Shown piece by piece: positions 44,862 through 56,659 of a stretch of 64,000 bases of DNA. Position numbers and translations under genes: made by a program. The stretch comes from Gnomoniopsis sp. IMI 355080 (lineage: Eukaryota; Ascomycota; Sordariomycetes; Diaporthales; Gnomoniaceae): NCBI GenBank assembly GCA_027946555.1, contig JAPEVC010000017.1, forward strand, positions 183,172 to 247,171, written 5' to 3'. A model generated the notes under the pieces. The model made no database searches, was not told where the DNA came from, and was given only the letters and a program-made list of their open reading frames with translations. Each line of letters begins with the position of its first letter. Position 1 is the first letter of the stretch.

Positions 44862-45723
44862 GGGAATGTGCATAGATAGCTTTGGCTTGAAGATACCCCC
44901 GATGATACAATATGTATAGTTATTATACTCTACACTCATATACAATGTGGACGCAAGTCAGTCAACTAAACTGTATGGGCATAGAAGGCGTGGTCTTTGG
45001 TGAGGAGAACCAAAGCTGGACAGTGACCAACCGCCCGATGGATCAACTGCCAAGAGTCAGTCTGATCAGAGCAGGAAAATCCTTCCCTACCATCAACTAA
45101 TATTGGATTTTCAAAAAAGACAATCAAAATGAGGCCACACGTACCAGCAAACCGCACGACATGTGAAGTCTAGCGGTCAGGGAAGGCCATGATTGGCCAA
45201 TCAGCCGCGGCGATTACCGGTGGTATGACTACTTGTGCCCATCGGGTGGAATTGGGTGGGGGCAGTACCGGCAGGCTGCAGGGGCAAACGGCGCCACTTG
45301 AACTTTTCTACGGCGGGCTTTGCTTCGCCCTGTCAGTCGACTAGCCTGTGATTATCATCACATTATTATATCTCCATGATCACCAACGACCTTGACGAAG
45401 AGACGAGAAGCACATTTTGATTTCTGTGCCTGTGCCTGTGCTTGTGTGCCGCTATTATTTGACTGGGAGGATCCAGTGATTTGTACTTGTTGCACACTCC
45501 TCAACCAACTCTGCCAACTCAGCCATCCTTCACCAAGGATCCCATCGCTCTTGATTTGATCGCAGGGCCAAAGGGGGCGTCATCCACTGCGAGCCATCGC
45601 CACCAAAAACCTTCTCGGCTGTTCAACCCGACCTTTTTGCTAAGGTCTCAGGTGAAGAGAGAAAGATTCAACATCCTTACCTACACCATTCACCACCTCA
45701 CCGCCTCTCATCTATTCTCCAAG
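44862..45723. other. Intergenic spacer and ERG1 promoter/leader
   Basis: 3' flank of the PPR-like gene, then the ERG1 promoter with an inverted CCAAT palindrome. From 45481 the ERG1 frame is open without an ATG. Confidence 0.65.
45191..45202. promoter_or_regulatory. Inverted CCAAT palindrome upstream of ERG1
   Basis: GATTGGCCAATC is a perfect 12-bp palindrome made of two CCAAT boxes back to back, about 520 bp upstream of the ERG1 ATG. In ascomycetes the CCAAT-binding complex controls sterol genes together with SREBP; binding here is inferred from the motif. Confidence 0.6.
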
Positions 45724-47223
45724 ATGACGAGCTTCGAATCCGACGCAAGCTACTTCCGCGACCGCCGCGAGCAGCACCACGAGGCCGACGCCGTTGTTGT
45801 CGGCGCTGGCATCTTCGGCTGCGCCATGGCCTACGCACTTGCCCAGCAAGGCCGCAGCGTCATCCTGCTCGAGCGGTGGATGCACGAGCCAGACCGCATT
45901 GTCGGGGAACTGCTCCAGCCTGGTGGGTGCGCTGCGTTGCGCCAGCTGGGTCTCGGCCACTGCCTCGAGGGCATCGATGCCGTGCCCTGCTATGGCTACC
46001 ACATCCTCTTCCACGGCGAGGAGGTTAATTTCCCTTACCCTGCGACCAACGACAGCGGCGAGGTCGTGCTGGCCGCGGATAGGAAGGCCGGCGACGATTA
46101 CAAAAAGCCCGAGGGGAGGGGCTTCCACCATGGGCGGTTCATCATGCAGTTGAGGAAGAGCTGCCAGGCGCACCCCAACATCTCCGTCTTCGAGACCGAG
46201 GTCACAGCCACTATTAAGGGCGACATTGGGCCCGAGATTCTGGGCGTCGAGACACGAACGACAGACCACGCCACAGGCGAGAAGACCCCCGACTGCTTCT
46301 TTGGCAAGCTCACCATCATCGCGGACGGCTACGCCAGCAAATTCCGCAAACAATATCTCCCCACGCAACCGACGGTAAAATCTCGCTTCTACGCCCTCGA
46401 ACTCAAAGACTGCCCCATCTCGCCCTCGGGCTACGGCCACGTCAATATCGGCAAGGCGTCCCCCGTGCTCCTCTACGCCATCGGCTCCCACGAGACGCGC
46501 ACCCTCATCGACGTGCCGCTCGACCACCCGGAAGCCTCGCCGGAACGAGGGGGCGTGCGCGCCTACATTCGCAACGTGGTGCTGCCGACGTTACCGCGCG
46601 AGGTCGTGCCGAGCTTCGAGGCCGCGCTGGCCGACGGCAAGATCCCGAGGAGCATGCCGAATAGCTGGCTGCCGCCGAGCAAGCAGACAAGCAACCCGCC
46701 CGGTGTGTTGGTGCTCGGCGACGCCATGAATATGCGCCATCCGCTGACGGGCGGCGGCATGACGGTTGCGTTCAATGATGTGGTGGTGCTGTCGGACCTC
46801 CTAAAGGACGTGACGGACCTGGGCGACAGCAAGGCTGTCAAGGCCGTGATGCAAAAGTTCCACTGGCGGCGCAAGAGCCTGTCGAGCATCATCAACGTGC
46901 TCGCCATGGCATTGTACAGTCTGTTTGCGGCAGATTCAAAGGAGCTGCGCGCGCTACGGATTGGATGCTTCACATACTTCAAGAAGGGCATCACGGAAGA
47001 GCCCACGGGCTTGCTGGGTGGGCTGATTCAGAGGCCGTGGGTGCTCTTCCGGCATTTCTTCACGGTGGCCTTCTTGGCTATCTACTTGCATGCGTGCGAT
47101 GTGGTTGGCAGCGCCGGTGTGTTTGGGATCTTGAAGTTGCCGATCGCGATGCTCGAGGGTGTCCTCATCCTGTGGAAGGCTTGTGTGGTCTTTTTGCCGA
47201 TTTTGTATCAGGAGGCCTTGTGA
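45724..47223 (+). CDS. ERG1: Squalene epoxidase (squalene monooxygenase)
   Basis: Single-exon gene of 499 residues. Erg1 converts squalene to 2,3-oxidosqualene in the ER and lipid droplets using FAD, O2 and NADPH; it is the target of allylamine antifungals. Seen: the FAD-binding dinucleotide motif VVVGAGIFGCAMA (about 24-36), LLERWMHEPDRIVGELLQPGG (two pieces: LLERWMHEPDRI and VGELLQPGG), the family DG motif IIADGYASKFRK, and the second FAD motif LGDAMNMRHPLTGGGMTVA near residue 331. A hydrophobic C-terminus (about 440-499) anchors it to the membrane. The start at MTSFESD is the first ATG; the frame is open for 81 codons upstream but without ATG. Confidence 0.97.
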   Translation: MTSFESDASYFRDRREQHHEADAVVVGAGIFGCAMAYALAQQGRSVILLERWMHEPDRIVGELLQPGGCAALRQLGLGHCLEGIDAVPCYGYHILFHGEEVNFPYPATNDSGEVVLAADRKAGDDYKKPEGRGFHHGRFIMQLRKSCQAHPNISVFETEVTATIKGDIGPEILGVETRTTDHATGEKTPDCFFGKLTIIADGYASKFRKQYLPTQPTVKSRFYALELKDCPISPSGYGHVNIGKASPVLLYAIGSHETRTLIDVPLDHPEASPERGGVRAYIRNVVLPTLPREVVPSFEAALADGKIPRSMPNSWLPPSKQTSNPPGVLVLGDAMNMRHPLTGGGMTVAFNDVVVLSDLLKDVTDLGDSKAVKAVMQKFHWRRKSLSSIINVLAMALYSLFAADSKELRALRIGCFTYFKKGITEEPTGLLGGLIQRPWVLFRHFFTVAFLAIYLHACDVVGSAGVFGILKLPIAMLEGVLILWKACVVFLPILYQEAL

Positions 47224-48140
47224 AGGGGTTTGGTGCTTTGAGCTAAGAAGACGGACCATTGGGGGCGTTTCTGATATGGAAAAAAGAACATGGAGTGGCA
47301 GCGTTGCATAGCATCGTCAGATGTAGTTCCTTTCATGGGACTGGGGCTTAGATGAAAACGACGATTCGTGTACGTACTTACTTTTGAAGACCGGGTGTAT
47401 ATTCAGATCTTCGCAGGACAGCCTATATAATACTAATTGACGTTATGAACTATATTCATTCTTCTCCATTGTAGCAGCGCAATTTTGCCAGGCTTAACGC
47501 CACTGTATCTTTCAAACATGCGCTATGTAATCGCCTTGGGACAAATCGAGACAAAAGGACAGTGTGTGCTGCGTTGTCCATGGCGCCTCTACATGGCTCA
47601 GTATGCGGCGATGAGCATATGCATATGGGGACTACCTAGTTGACACCTTCCTCACGAAATGTACGACCAAAAAGTCTGAAAGTGAAGGATCAACGCCGTG
47701 CCACGCTGGGCGATTTCTTTTTCACTATGTTCGGGGTATCGCATCTATGTACCAACTCTGCCCTTTTTCTGCACGAACATTGGGATCATCAAGTGACCAG
47801 ATTTATCACCATCTTGCGGGTTTCCAGATAACTAACATTGCTCCTCTTGAGGCAGGATATCCGAGAATCGGTGTTAACCGTTTGTTCTGTAATCCAATTG
47901 CTTTGTTTATCCCCCCCCCCTCTTCCCTAAAGCTCCTGTGGGGTATGCCGAATTTGCGCACCTGGTTTTTTACCTTTTTTTCTTTCAGAACAACAGTGAC
48001 ACATCGGCGTAGTGGAAATTTTCTCTTCTTTCGTGGGAGCAACCGTGATATGGCTTCGACCTGAAGCACAGCTGAGACTCTGGAAGGAAAAACAACTGTC
48101 TCTAGGTTTTTCAGTCCACAAAGTGACCTGTTCCACTCGT
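47224..48140. other. Convergent 3' intergenic region
   Basis: 917 bp between the stop codons of ERG1 and ALG5. Contains a short poly-C run near 47910. Small frames on both strands have no recognisable product. Confidence 0.6.
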
Positions 48141-49564
48141 TCAGGTGGTTCGACGACGATAGACACCCAGCATCCAGCTGAACCGCAGAATTGCTAGGCC
48201 CAGTGCCATGTTGATGCTGTCCTTGATCAGGTTCATCTTGGAGCCATCAACCTCGTGCCAGTCGATAGGAACCTCGGCGACCCGGATACCGGACGAAATA
48301 CCAATCACCGTGCCGTCAATAGCGACCACGGAGGTAGGGGGAGCGGACTCGGCTAGCATCAACATCTCGATGTCGAAAATCCAGCCCTCTGCATGCATAT
48401 ATGGAATAATGTGAGGCAAAGCAGCGCGCGAGAAGAGCTTGAAGCCGCACTGGGTGTCGCGGATGCGCGAGGTAGCTGGGGGCGTCAAGATCTTGATGAC
48501 GGTGTGGAAGGACTTCATCAAGAAGTTACGTAGGGCAGAGCGCTGGACGACCGCCTCGCTGCCGACCAGGTGGCCACGGCTGCCGATCGAAATACCGCGG
48601 TTGCTGGCATCGACGACATCCTCGCAGCCCTCGATAAGATTTCCGAGGTCAGAAAAACGCGAGGCGCCGTCGGCGTCGGCGAAGACGATATAAGCACCGC
48701 GCACGTGGCGGAAGCCGTGGGTCACGGCGCCGCCTTTGCCACGGTTCTTGGCGAGTTTGACGATACGCAAGATGTCGTGCAGCTCGTGCTTGCGACTGAA
48801 TTCAAGGGCAACGTCAACGGTGCGGTCTTTGCTGCCGTCGTCGACAATAAGGATCTCGTAGCCCGAAACGCCTCGTTGCTCCTCGATCTTGGCGCCTTTC
48901 TTTATGGATTTCCTAAACACCTGACGGTGGGGCTGGGTCGGAGGGCTGCCAAGGCGATTTCGCTTTTCGTTTTCGTCGCGGGTGGGACGGCCGAAGCGTT
49001 TGTCGAGATACTCAATGGCTTCTTCGAGAGCGGGCACTATGCGCTTCTCTTCGTTGTAGGCGGGGATCACGACAGAGACTTCGACTTCGGCGGGCTCAAT
49101 GTGGCCAGTGTCGTGGAGATCGAATGCATCGTTGCCGGTGGGGGTGGACTCGCTCAATTGACGTTCGGCAAACCAACGGTCGTACCAGCAGGGGAGAGGC
49201 CGGGCCTCGCTGACATCGCCGCCGGGTTTGGTTGTCAGGTATTTCTTCTCCGAGGGGAACGGGTCTCGAGGTTTGGGAGCGACGATGTGGAGGACGATGT
49301 AGGCCTAAGGATAATAGTAGTCAGCACAGTTGTACAACCACAGAGGAAAGTAGCCAAGGCCACCGACCCCCAGATACAGCATTGATGGCAATCCTGTAAT
49401 ACTGGTGAAATGCGGGAACTCACAGCGAGGAAGACAACACCCAAGAACGCGGCAAAGATGGGAATCAATTGGTAGGCAGGGAGCTCCTTGAGTGTTGAAT
49501 AGACAGGATATAATAGCTGCTCTGGGACAGAGAGCAGCTGGGCTATCAATGTCTGCGACGCCAT
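48141..49564 (-). CDS. ALG5: Dolichyl-phosphate beta-glucosyltransferase
   Basis: Two exons: 49564-49424 and 49304-48141; 434 residues. Alg5 makes dolichyl-phosphate-glucose from UDP-glucose at the ER membrane, the donor for the last steps of N-glycan precursor assembly. An N-terminal membrane anchor (LIPIFAAFLGVVFLAVAYIVL, shown by its core FAAFLGVVFL) is interrupted by the intron. The GT2 fold follows: VSVVIPAYNEEKRIVPALEE, ILIVDDGSKDRT, KNRGKGGAVTHG, the metal-binding FADADGASRF, and IRDTQCGFKLFSR with EGWIFDIEMLMLAE. These are the Alg5 set rather than Dpm1. An ATG eight codons upstream (49588) is also in frame and could be used instead. Confidence 0.95.
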
Positions 49565-52500
49565 CTTTGCACCTTTGGCATGTGACATAGATCAAAGGTG
49601 GGCTCGCAAAAACTCAAGACGCCATGTATGGTGAAGTATGATTAGCGTATTGAGGACACATATGGGGGTTTGTCCCTGAGATGGGGAAAGTATGGCCACC
49701 CAAAGTTCAGGGGGCGCAGTCCAAACAGCTTGCAAATTGGTGACGATAAAGTGAAAGGTAGTTCAAGGTTAAGCCGCGCGAGCAACATGCAAAAGCCACG
49801 ATGCACATTGCGCGTCACAGAAGCCGCAGGGTCTCAATGAAGGTGTGGGGCCATCCCCGCTAAATGACGAGGCCTAGTCCCTGCAGCAGAGATCTCCAGC
49901 ATCCACGGGTGTGGGTAAGAGGGGCCTAGAGGGGGGGAATACCCCTGCTAGCGCAGATGTGCCTGAATGCAGCATCATGAAATGGACCACATCTGGATGC
50001 AGTCCAGAACAAGCAAAAGATTTTATAGATGATTCTCAGGCACCCAGATACCTAATCTGATCCTGACCACGGAACATCTGACATTTTCAAGCTTAGCATA
50101 GGGACTTGGGTATACTCTACTATGGCCGTCTAGCTCGAACAGGTCCCCACGCCGGTCATTCAGAGGCCAAATCTCCAGTTGCTGAAGCCATCATCAAATC
50201 TGCGAAACCGGATATCCGTTGGCTATGAGCGAGGGAAGCTGTGATGGGGGCCTCTCACTATATGGCCTTCTTCCTTTCTAGCTGACCCTGCACCCTTCTG
50301 GGCCTGGGGGTCTGACATTGAGATGTAATCATCAATTCGATGCCCACAACTCCGTGGGATGTTCTCTTTGCTAACGATCGGTCCCGTACTGATACTCGCT
50401 TTTGCATTTAAGCAAATGCTCGACTGCGAAGGAGAAGCTCACCTTGACGAGATGTGTTTTGGCGCTTCTATTGCCACTTCAACTTGTATGGCCTTCATCA
50501 TGTTTCTCAGATATAGACAGACTTGGACTTTGTACAGCTCGTATGCCAGTACGCTGAAGTTCTTCGGCCGAGCGCCCTTTCTTTGAGGCTGCGATATGAA
50601 TGCTTGGAACGTGAGCACTACTTGTTCTGATAAGCTAAGTCTTCTTCTGTGTGAGTAAAAGTGAAACGGCTGAGTGATCGGCTCAACCCTATGGACGGTG
50701 GCAATGGTTTTCTTCTTGCGGAATTGAGATCGTGGCGCGAAGTTGAAAACCCCTTACCTGACCGTCCAATCGCACATGCTGACATCGCGCAGTGCAACGC
50801 ACATAGTTTATCTTATTTTCTTCGTGGAAAGGGAAGAGAGAGAGAGAGTATCCCTGCAGCAGCACATACATGATGACCAAATTGACTAGGGAGAAAGGAT
50901 TACAGAAGCCTCTTTCGCTACCATTTCGTTTTATCACGCAATACTCACATTAACAGGGAGCTCAGCAACAGATCGTCTTCCGGGGAGGACCACAACAAAG
51001 TGGCAAGTCTCCGTATCTTGAACACTTTGCTGTCAGATGAATATGCCTATCGACTGTACAAGTGATATCTGATTATATGCTTTCGAAACCTTATTGTCGT
51101 GTCAATACATGAAGCAGGGCGATGAACTCAGGTTACATTGCAGACTTCCAATGGACTGGATTTGTCAGACATTCGGGACAATGCTACGATATTTGGACTG
51201 CACTGCAACCCCAACTTTCCGCAAAATCAGGTCCCATTGGAGCTCTAGGTAAACTCGACTCAATCTTAAGGTTGCGACTCTACCTAAAAGGCCATTGACA
51301 TCTAAGTATTTCAACTAATATGATATAACCTTTTATATTCTGTCTCATATATTCTTTGAGACGTTGATGTCAGATTGCTTGGAGCCCAAAGATATACCGA
51401 AAACTTTGTTTTCTCCACATTCTCAACTGGCTCAGACTCTATTGTAGGTTTTATATGCTTCCTTCGAGTAAGTCCAGCCCATCAGGCTAGTGCTGGGTTA
51501 CCCGATAGGGTTTTCGTCACCTCTACAAACTTTGCAGGAATGTCGACAGCTTGCAGTTTTAGTAAAGTGGAATGCTACATTTTGCACAACTGCAGGCTAT
51601 GGTCTTTAAACAGATCTTATGCAGATTTGAGTCTGTCAATCATCTCTACAAACAGACAATGCGGAAAGGCACAGGGTTGGGCTGAGCTCGATGGGGTTAA
51701 TTTCGGGCATAAGTGATGTTGCATATTGCATGTCGTCGCATCTAGACCTTTCGGATGTTTCCATGTGGGATGTGGGTTGCTGAAGAGAGCATGCAGCACC
51801 TATTTGTTACTTGCACTGTAGTGGTATCCGCTTGTATAGGCCGGAATAACCACGTCATACTGAAATGCTCACCTCGATCCATGGGCGCTTATGGTCTCTA
51901 TAACATAAATCCAACGTGAGATGGTCGCCTTGGTAGTTGTACTAGATGGGATCGCTTCTGCGATGTACATAGTATAGCGGGTAGGCGATCTCCCGTGACC
52001 TGTCTCTCTGTGGGAAGCTTTCTCGGGCTCTAATTTGCTAGTGAGTCCCAACAGCACGGTAGGGGCGCTGAGGAACGCAGTCGTCTGGACGGGCCTATTG
52101 CCAAAATTCCTGGGGCCCCAGAACCCCCAGATTAATCGATACCGTCGATCCCACGCTACGATCCACCTAGCGGGCCGTCTAGATGATGGAAAAGAGACAA
52201 GGGGAGTCGCGTGGAATGCTGCGGGAGATGTGCATGTGGCCTGCTCACTCGCTTACGTGCACTGTGCTTCTAGAGCGCTGGAGTCTGTCTTGAGTGGATC
52301 TTCAGTATTTGGGGAACTACTATCAACAAGGTGCACAGTTCAAAACTCTGCAAGAGACAAGTCGAAGACCCAGTACATGCTGGGCTTGCGGAGTGCGTGC
52401 AGTCGGGCATGAATCGTACGAACTTGGGACTTTGGTCTCAAGGCTTCTCGAGGCTTGAGCCTTGAAGATGTTGCACTCCACAAACAGCAAGAGACAATTA

Positions 52501-53598
52501 TGTCTTGCTTGGTTACTGAAAGCCTTGTTGCATTTTCCCATGATGAACTGTGCGTGCGGAAACTCAAAGTGGCGGTTGACGATGTCGAATAGAATTGATG
52601 GAAGCCTTTCGGAAGGTTCTGTAATTAGATTGAGTCTAGGCCCGATATGGCCTAGTTGAGGAGCCGCGAGGTGCCAATGCGGGTGGAGGGTACCACATGC
52701 CCTTGCCTCTTTAGGGGAGCCGTCGGAGAGAGCAGGGACGCGGGGGGACGCTGGGAGAGGAGAGATGAAAAAGAGTGGAGAGGAGCATGCGCTTGGGCCA
52801 ACTTTTGGGCAGGCATTTGCCTCAAAGTGCAGGTGCCAACCTTGATTCTGTGATCTGATTTCCGCCTTCCCGCGGCTGTCCCAGTCAGTGTGTGAGCTGT
52901 GCTGCTTTTTCAATCGAGCGCATCACCATTCGGCCCTCCCATCGCGACGACGACATCACCACACGCACGTAATTGCTCCTCTGGCAAAAGGCACGGTCTT
53001 TTCAATTCTTCACCACGCTGCGCGACAACTTGGATCAGCCGCTTTCGCACGCCCACTCACGCCCTGTCCAACCCGACCGGATGGCTTGATCTCCTCACAA
53101 CCGTCTGGTGTCATACAACACGCACGGAGCGACTCACCCGATATCCAATACCCAATACCCCAATACCCAGACCCTCCTCACCACCGGACACTTTATATCG
53201 CACTGTCAGCCGTCACGTCACGGCTGCCACATGTTAGCCTGAGTCTTGATCGACCATCAGCCGCCTAGAGCGACGCCACGCCTGTCCGGTCCACCCAAGG
53301 ATCCGTCGACCCAAACGCACTGTCACCCATCACTCTACACTACACGCGACCCAGCACTCGCACACGCAAACGTACCGAAACAAATCGTCATACCCACTTC
53401 CACCTCCACCCCCAAACGGCAGCGCGCGCATTGGTGGTCGCGCGCCCACCAGCCAACAAAGTGGCGGCGCTTACAATCCTCAGATACTCCCCCGACTCCG
53501 CCTCCGAACTCTCGCTGCAGCAGCACCTCAACATTGCGCCCGACCTTCTCGCGAATTACGACCGCATCGCCACCGACGGAGGGGACTCCGACGAGTCG
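49565..53598. other. 4-kb spacer between ALG5 and PSY2
   Basis: Divergent spacer with no supported gene. An ATG-initiated frame at 50359-50586 encodes 75 residues with one hydrophobic N-terminal stretch but no recognisable family. Around 51.2-51.4 kb the sequence is AT-rich. The last 600 bp are C-rich and probably form the PSY2 5' leader; there the PSY2 frame stays open from 53269 but lacks an ATG. No transposon signature found. Confidence 0.55.
50359..50586 (+). CDS. Possible small membrane protein (75 residues), weak
   Basis: ATG-initiated open frame starting MFSLLTIGPVLILAFAFKQM, with a hydrophobic N-terminal segment and a second hydrophobic patch (FGASIATSTCMAFIMFL). No introns needed, no family recognised, no promoter element identified. 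In a 4-kb gap a frame of this size can occur by chance. Confidence 0.15.
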   Translation: MFSLLTIGPVLILAFAFKQMLDCEGEAHLDEMCFGASIATSTCMAFIMFLRYRQTWTLYSSYASTLKFFGRAPFL

Positions 53599-56500
53599 AT
53601 GATGGCACAAGCAGTGCCTCATCAGACTCAACAGCCCGATAGACGGCGCGTCAAAGTCTACGAGCTTCGCGACAATGACTGGTTCGACCGAGGAACCGGC
53701 TTCTGCTCTGCCGAATTCATCGAGGTAGTATTTCCCGCCCTCACCCAATTTCTCTTGCGCCACAGCTGGCTATCACGCCTCGAGCACGTGATCGATTATG
53801 TTTCGTCCCGGTTTTCATGAACATCCCAATTGTCCGGCACGAACCATTCTGCCTTGTTCAAGATGGCTAACATGCTCGCGCAAACCACAGGCTGAGGATG
53901 GTCAGGGAAGAGTGGCCCGTGTGGCCGTAGAATCCGAGGAAGAGCCCAGTCGGATGCTACTAGAAACCAAAATACACAATGGAGACGGCTTCCAAAAGCA
54001 GCAAGGCATGTCGCGACCATCAGCATCTCCATATCGACCATGCTCGCATGGACGTGTACTAATCAAAGCCGCAGACACACTCATCGTCTGGACCGAACCG
54101 CAAACTGGCATTGACATGGCTTTGAGCTTCCAAGAGGCGGACGGTTGCGCTACAATATGGTTCGTCATTTCTCCACACAGGCGGTCGTGGGGACCAGCGA
54201 TCTCGCATAACTGATGAGGTTTCGAGACAATGCTGACCCCTTTTGCGTTTCTAGGAAATTCGTCAACGAGGTCCAACGAAGCATCAACGGTGAACTAGGC
54301 GGTCCAGGCAAGTATTTTTCCCGCTCATCGAATGCGACCAATGCTAACACGCGATACTAGATGAGGATCTTTCGGACGATCTCGCCATGGATATCCCGAC
54401 CGCCATCCAGCTTCCTCCGGCTGAATTGGGTGCGCTGCACGACCTCGAAGACAGCATTCGTAGTATCAGCTCATCGGCTAGTGGCCGGGATGCCCTCGCG
54501 AAGCTCATCATGCACGAAGACTATATCGGCAAATTGATTCCCTTGGTGGAAATGGCTGAAGACCTGGAGAGCCTGCCAGACCTACACCGACTCTGCAACA
54601 TCATGAAGATCATCCTTCTGCTTAACGACACGACAATTATCGAACATGCCGTTTCAGACGAATGCGTCCTAGGGGTGGTTGGCGCATTAGAATACGACCC
54701 TGATTTCCCGCAACACAAAGCCAATCATAGGCAATGGTTAAACAATCAGGGACGCTACAAGGAGGTGGTTAGAATCGAGGACGACCAAATTCGCCGGAGG
54801 ATCCACCAGACGTATCGCTTGCAGTACATGAAGGATGTCGTCCTGGCTCGCATTCTGGACGATCCGACCTTTTCGGTTTTGAACTCTATGATATTCTTCA
54901 ACCAGGTCGAGATTGTTCAGCATCTCCAGACCAATGGCAGTTTTTTGCGAGACTTGTTTTCTATCTTCAACCCGGACGAGAAGGCAGAACAGTTGCGTAA
55001 GAAACAGGCTGTTCTCTTCATTCAGCAATGTTGCGCGATCGCAAAGAACCTCCAACTTCAAGCTCGTCAGGGTTTCTACTCCAGCCTATTGAACCACGGC
55101 CTCCTGACCGTCATCCATTTCGGCCTACGTAACTTCGATGTGTCTGTTCGAGTGGGGGCCACCGATATTCTGGTGTCGATGATCGATCACGACCCTCATA
55201 TGATCCGTCACACTCTCTTCCGACAAATTATAGCAAAGCAGCCTCCTCTAACGGATACGCTGATTGACCTGCTCCTCGTGGAAGTTGACCTGGGTGTCAA
55301 GTCACAGGTCTCCGATGCGCTGAAGGTCCTGCTGGATACGATCCCCCCCAACCAGCTCCAAGACGGTGGCATCAAAATAGTCAATGGAGAATTACAAACT
55401 CGTCCCCGGCCGGTCAATCATATTAACAGTTTGGAGGGCCAACAGCAGACTATTCTTGAGGATTTCTATGGCCGGTCTGCTGCAAGGCTATTCAGGCCTT
55501 TGCTTGAATTGGAGGGCCAGACTGAGTTGAGCTTCTCGGTCCACAACGATGGCATATTCAGCTATCTCAACGAGATCCTGTGCTTTTTCGCACGCCAACA
55601 CCACAACCTGTGCAAGAAGTTTATCCGCGAGCATAACGTTGCACAGCGATTTGCGCAATTGCTAACTTGCAAACAAAAGCACTTGCAACTAGGTAATCCG
55701 CGCCTCAGATGCCCCCCACATTGATTTCCTTTGCTAATCAAGCTGCAGTCGCGATTCGATTCTTCCGCCACCTTATCAATCACGTTGGGGATGAATTCTA
55801 TATCAAGCTCGTGGCTGAGAAGCAGGTCTTGGGACCGATCCTGGATGTGCTGCTACTCACATTGCCACGGGACAATCTTCTCAGCTCCGCATGCTTAGAC
55901 ACTTTCGAGTACATCCGCAAGGAGAACATCAAAGATCTCGTCAAACATGTGGTCGAGAGCTACAGGGAGAAGCTGACGGCACTCAGCTACATAGATGTCT
56001 TTAGAGAGCTCCTCCGCGCGAACGAACAGGCCCGCTTCCCAATGGAGAATTTGTTCATGGAGTCGTCTGACGACGAGTTGGGACGCCGGCCCGCTTACAT
56101 CAATGGCCGGATGATAGAGCACATGGGCATGGATCGGGAGGAGGAAGAGTACTGGGACGGTCCAGACAACGATGAAGATACCCAAAACAATCTTGCAGCG
56201 AGAAATCCGCTGATCAGCGGACCGGGACCTCTCAGCGCCCTTGTCGATTATCATTCGGACGAGGAATCGGACGAGAACGCAGACGTGTCTATGAAGAATA
56301 CCGACGCGGAGGAAGCCAAAGAAGTGCAAGCTGAGAAGTCTGGAGACGAGACCAAGTCGGAGAACGGACCAGAGACCACGCCTCCGCCATCGGCATTGAC
56401 TCCTCCTGAACGTCTCAGCGAGAAGCGACGACGTGAGGAGGACGATGATGACGAGATGGGGAAGATGATGCAGCATAAGCGGCGGAACAGCCAGTCTAGC

Positions 56501-56659
56501 ATTTCGAATGCAGCCGGGGCCGCAGCAATGCTGCGCAATAAGCAGCCATTTGGTGTCCGCGGTGGTGCTGGGGCCAAGAAGATCGATATTCGACTGCCGC
56601 AGACTCCGCAACAGAGTGCTGTCGGACAAGGTGATGCGGGCAAAGATGGCGATTCGTGA
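53599..56659 (+). CDS. PSY2: Protein phosphatase 4 regulatory subunit 3 (Psy2/SMEK)
   Basis: Six exons: 53599-53724, 53891-54005, 54075-54159, 54255-54307, 54361-55692, 55749-56659; 873 residues. Psy2 targets the PP4 phosphatase to substrates such as phosphorylated H2A and Rad53 after DNA damage. The N-terminal EVH1/PH-like domain (about 17-115) reads RRVKVYELRDNDWFDRGTG, FQKQQDTLIVWTEPQTG and MALSFQEADGCATIWKFV. The SMEK domain follows (ICNIMKIILLL-like helices, LEYDPDFPQHKANHRQWL, RIHQTYRLQYMKDVVL, NSMIFFNQVEIVQHLQ), then armadillo-like helices to about 650. The C-terminal tail is acidic and Pro-rich with a nuclear-localisation-like KRRREEDDD. Introns 2 (54006-54074) and 4 (54308-54360) begin with GC instead of GT; both are forced by the frame and by conserved protein sequence across the joins. 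Confidence 0.95.

Noticed and set aside
45712..46527. 271-codon minus-strand frame across ERG1
   Set aside because: Antisense shadow created by strong C/G third-position use in ERG1.
48570..49385. 271-codon plus-strand frame opposite ALG5
   Set aside because: Antisense shadow; the product is a Val/Gly/Ala-rich artefact, while the minus strand has all GT2 motifs.
53246..53602. 118-codon frame in the PSY2 leader
   Set aside because: Pro/Thr/Arg-rich translation of C-rich leader sequence, out of frame with PSY2 and ending at its start codon; not supported as a gene.
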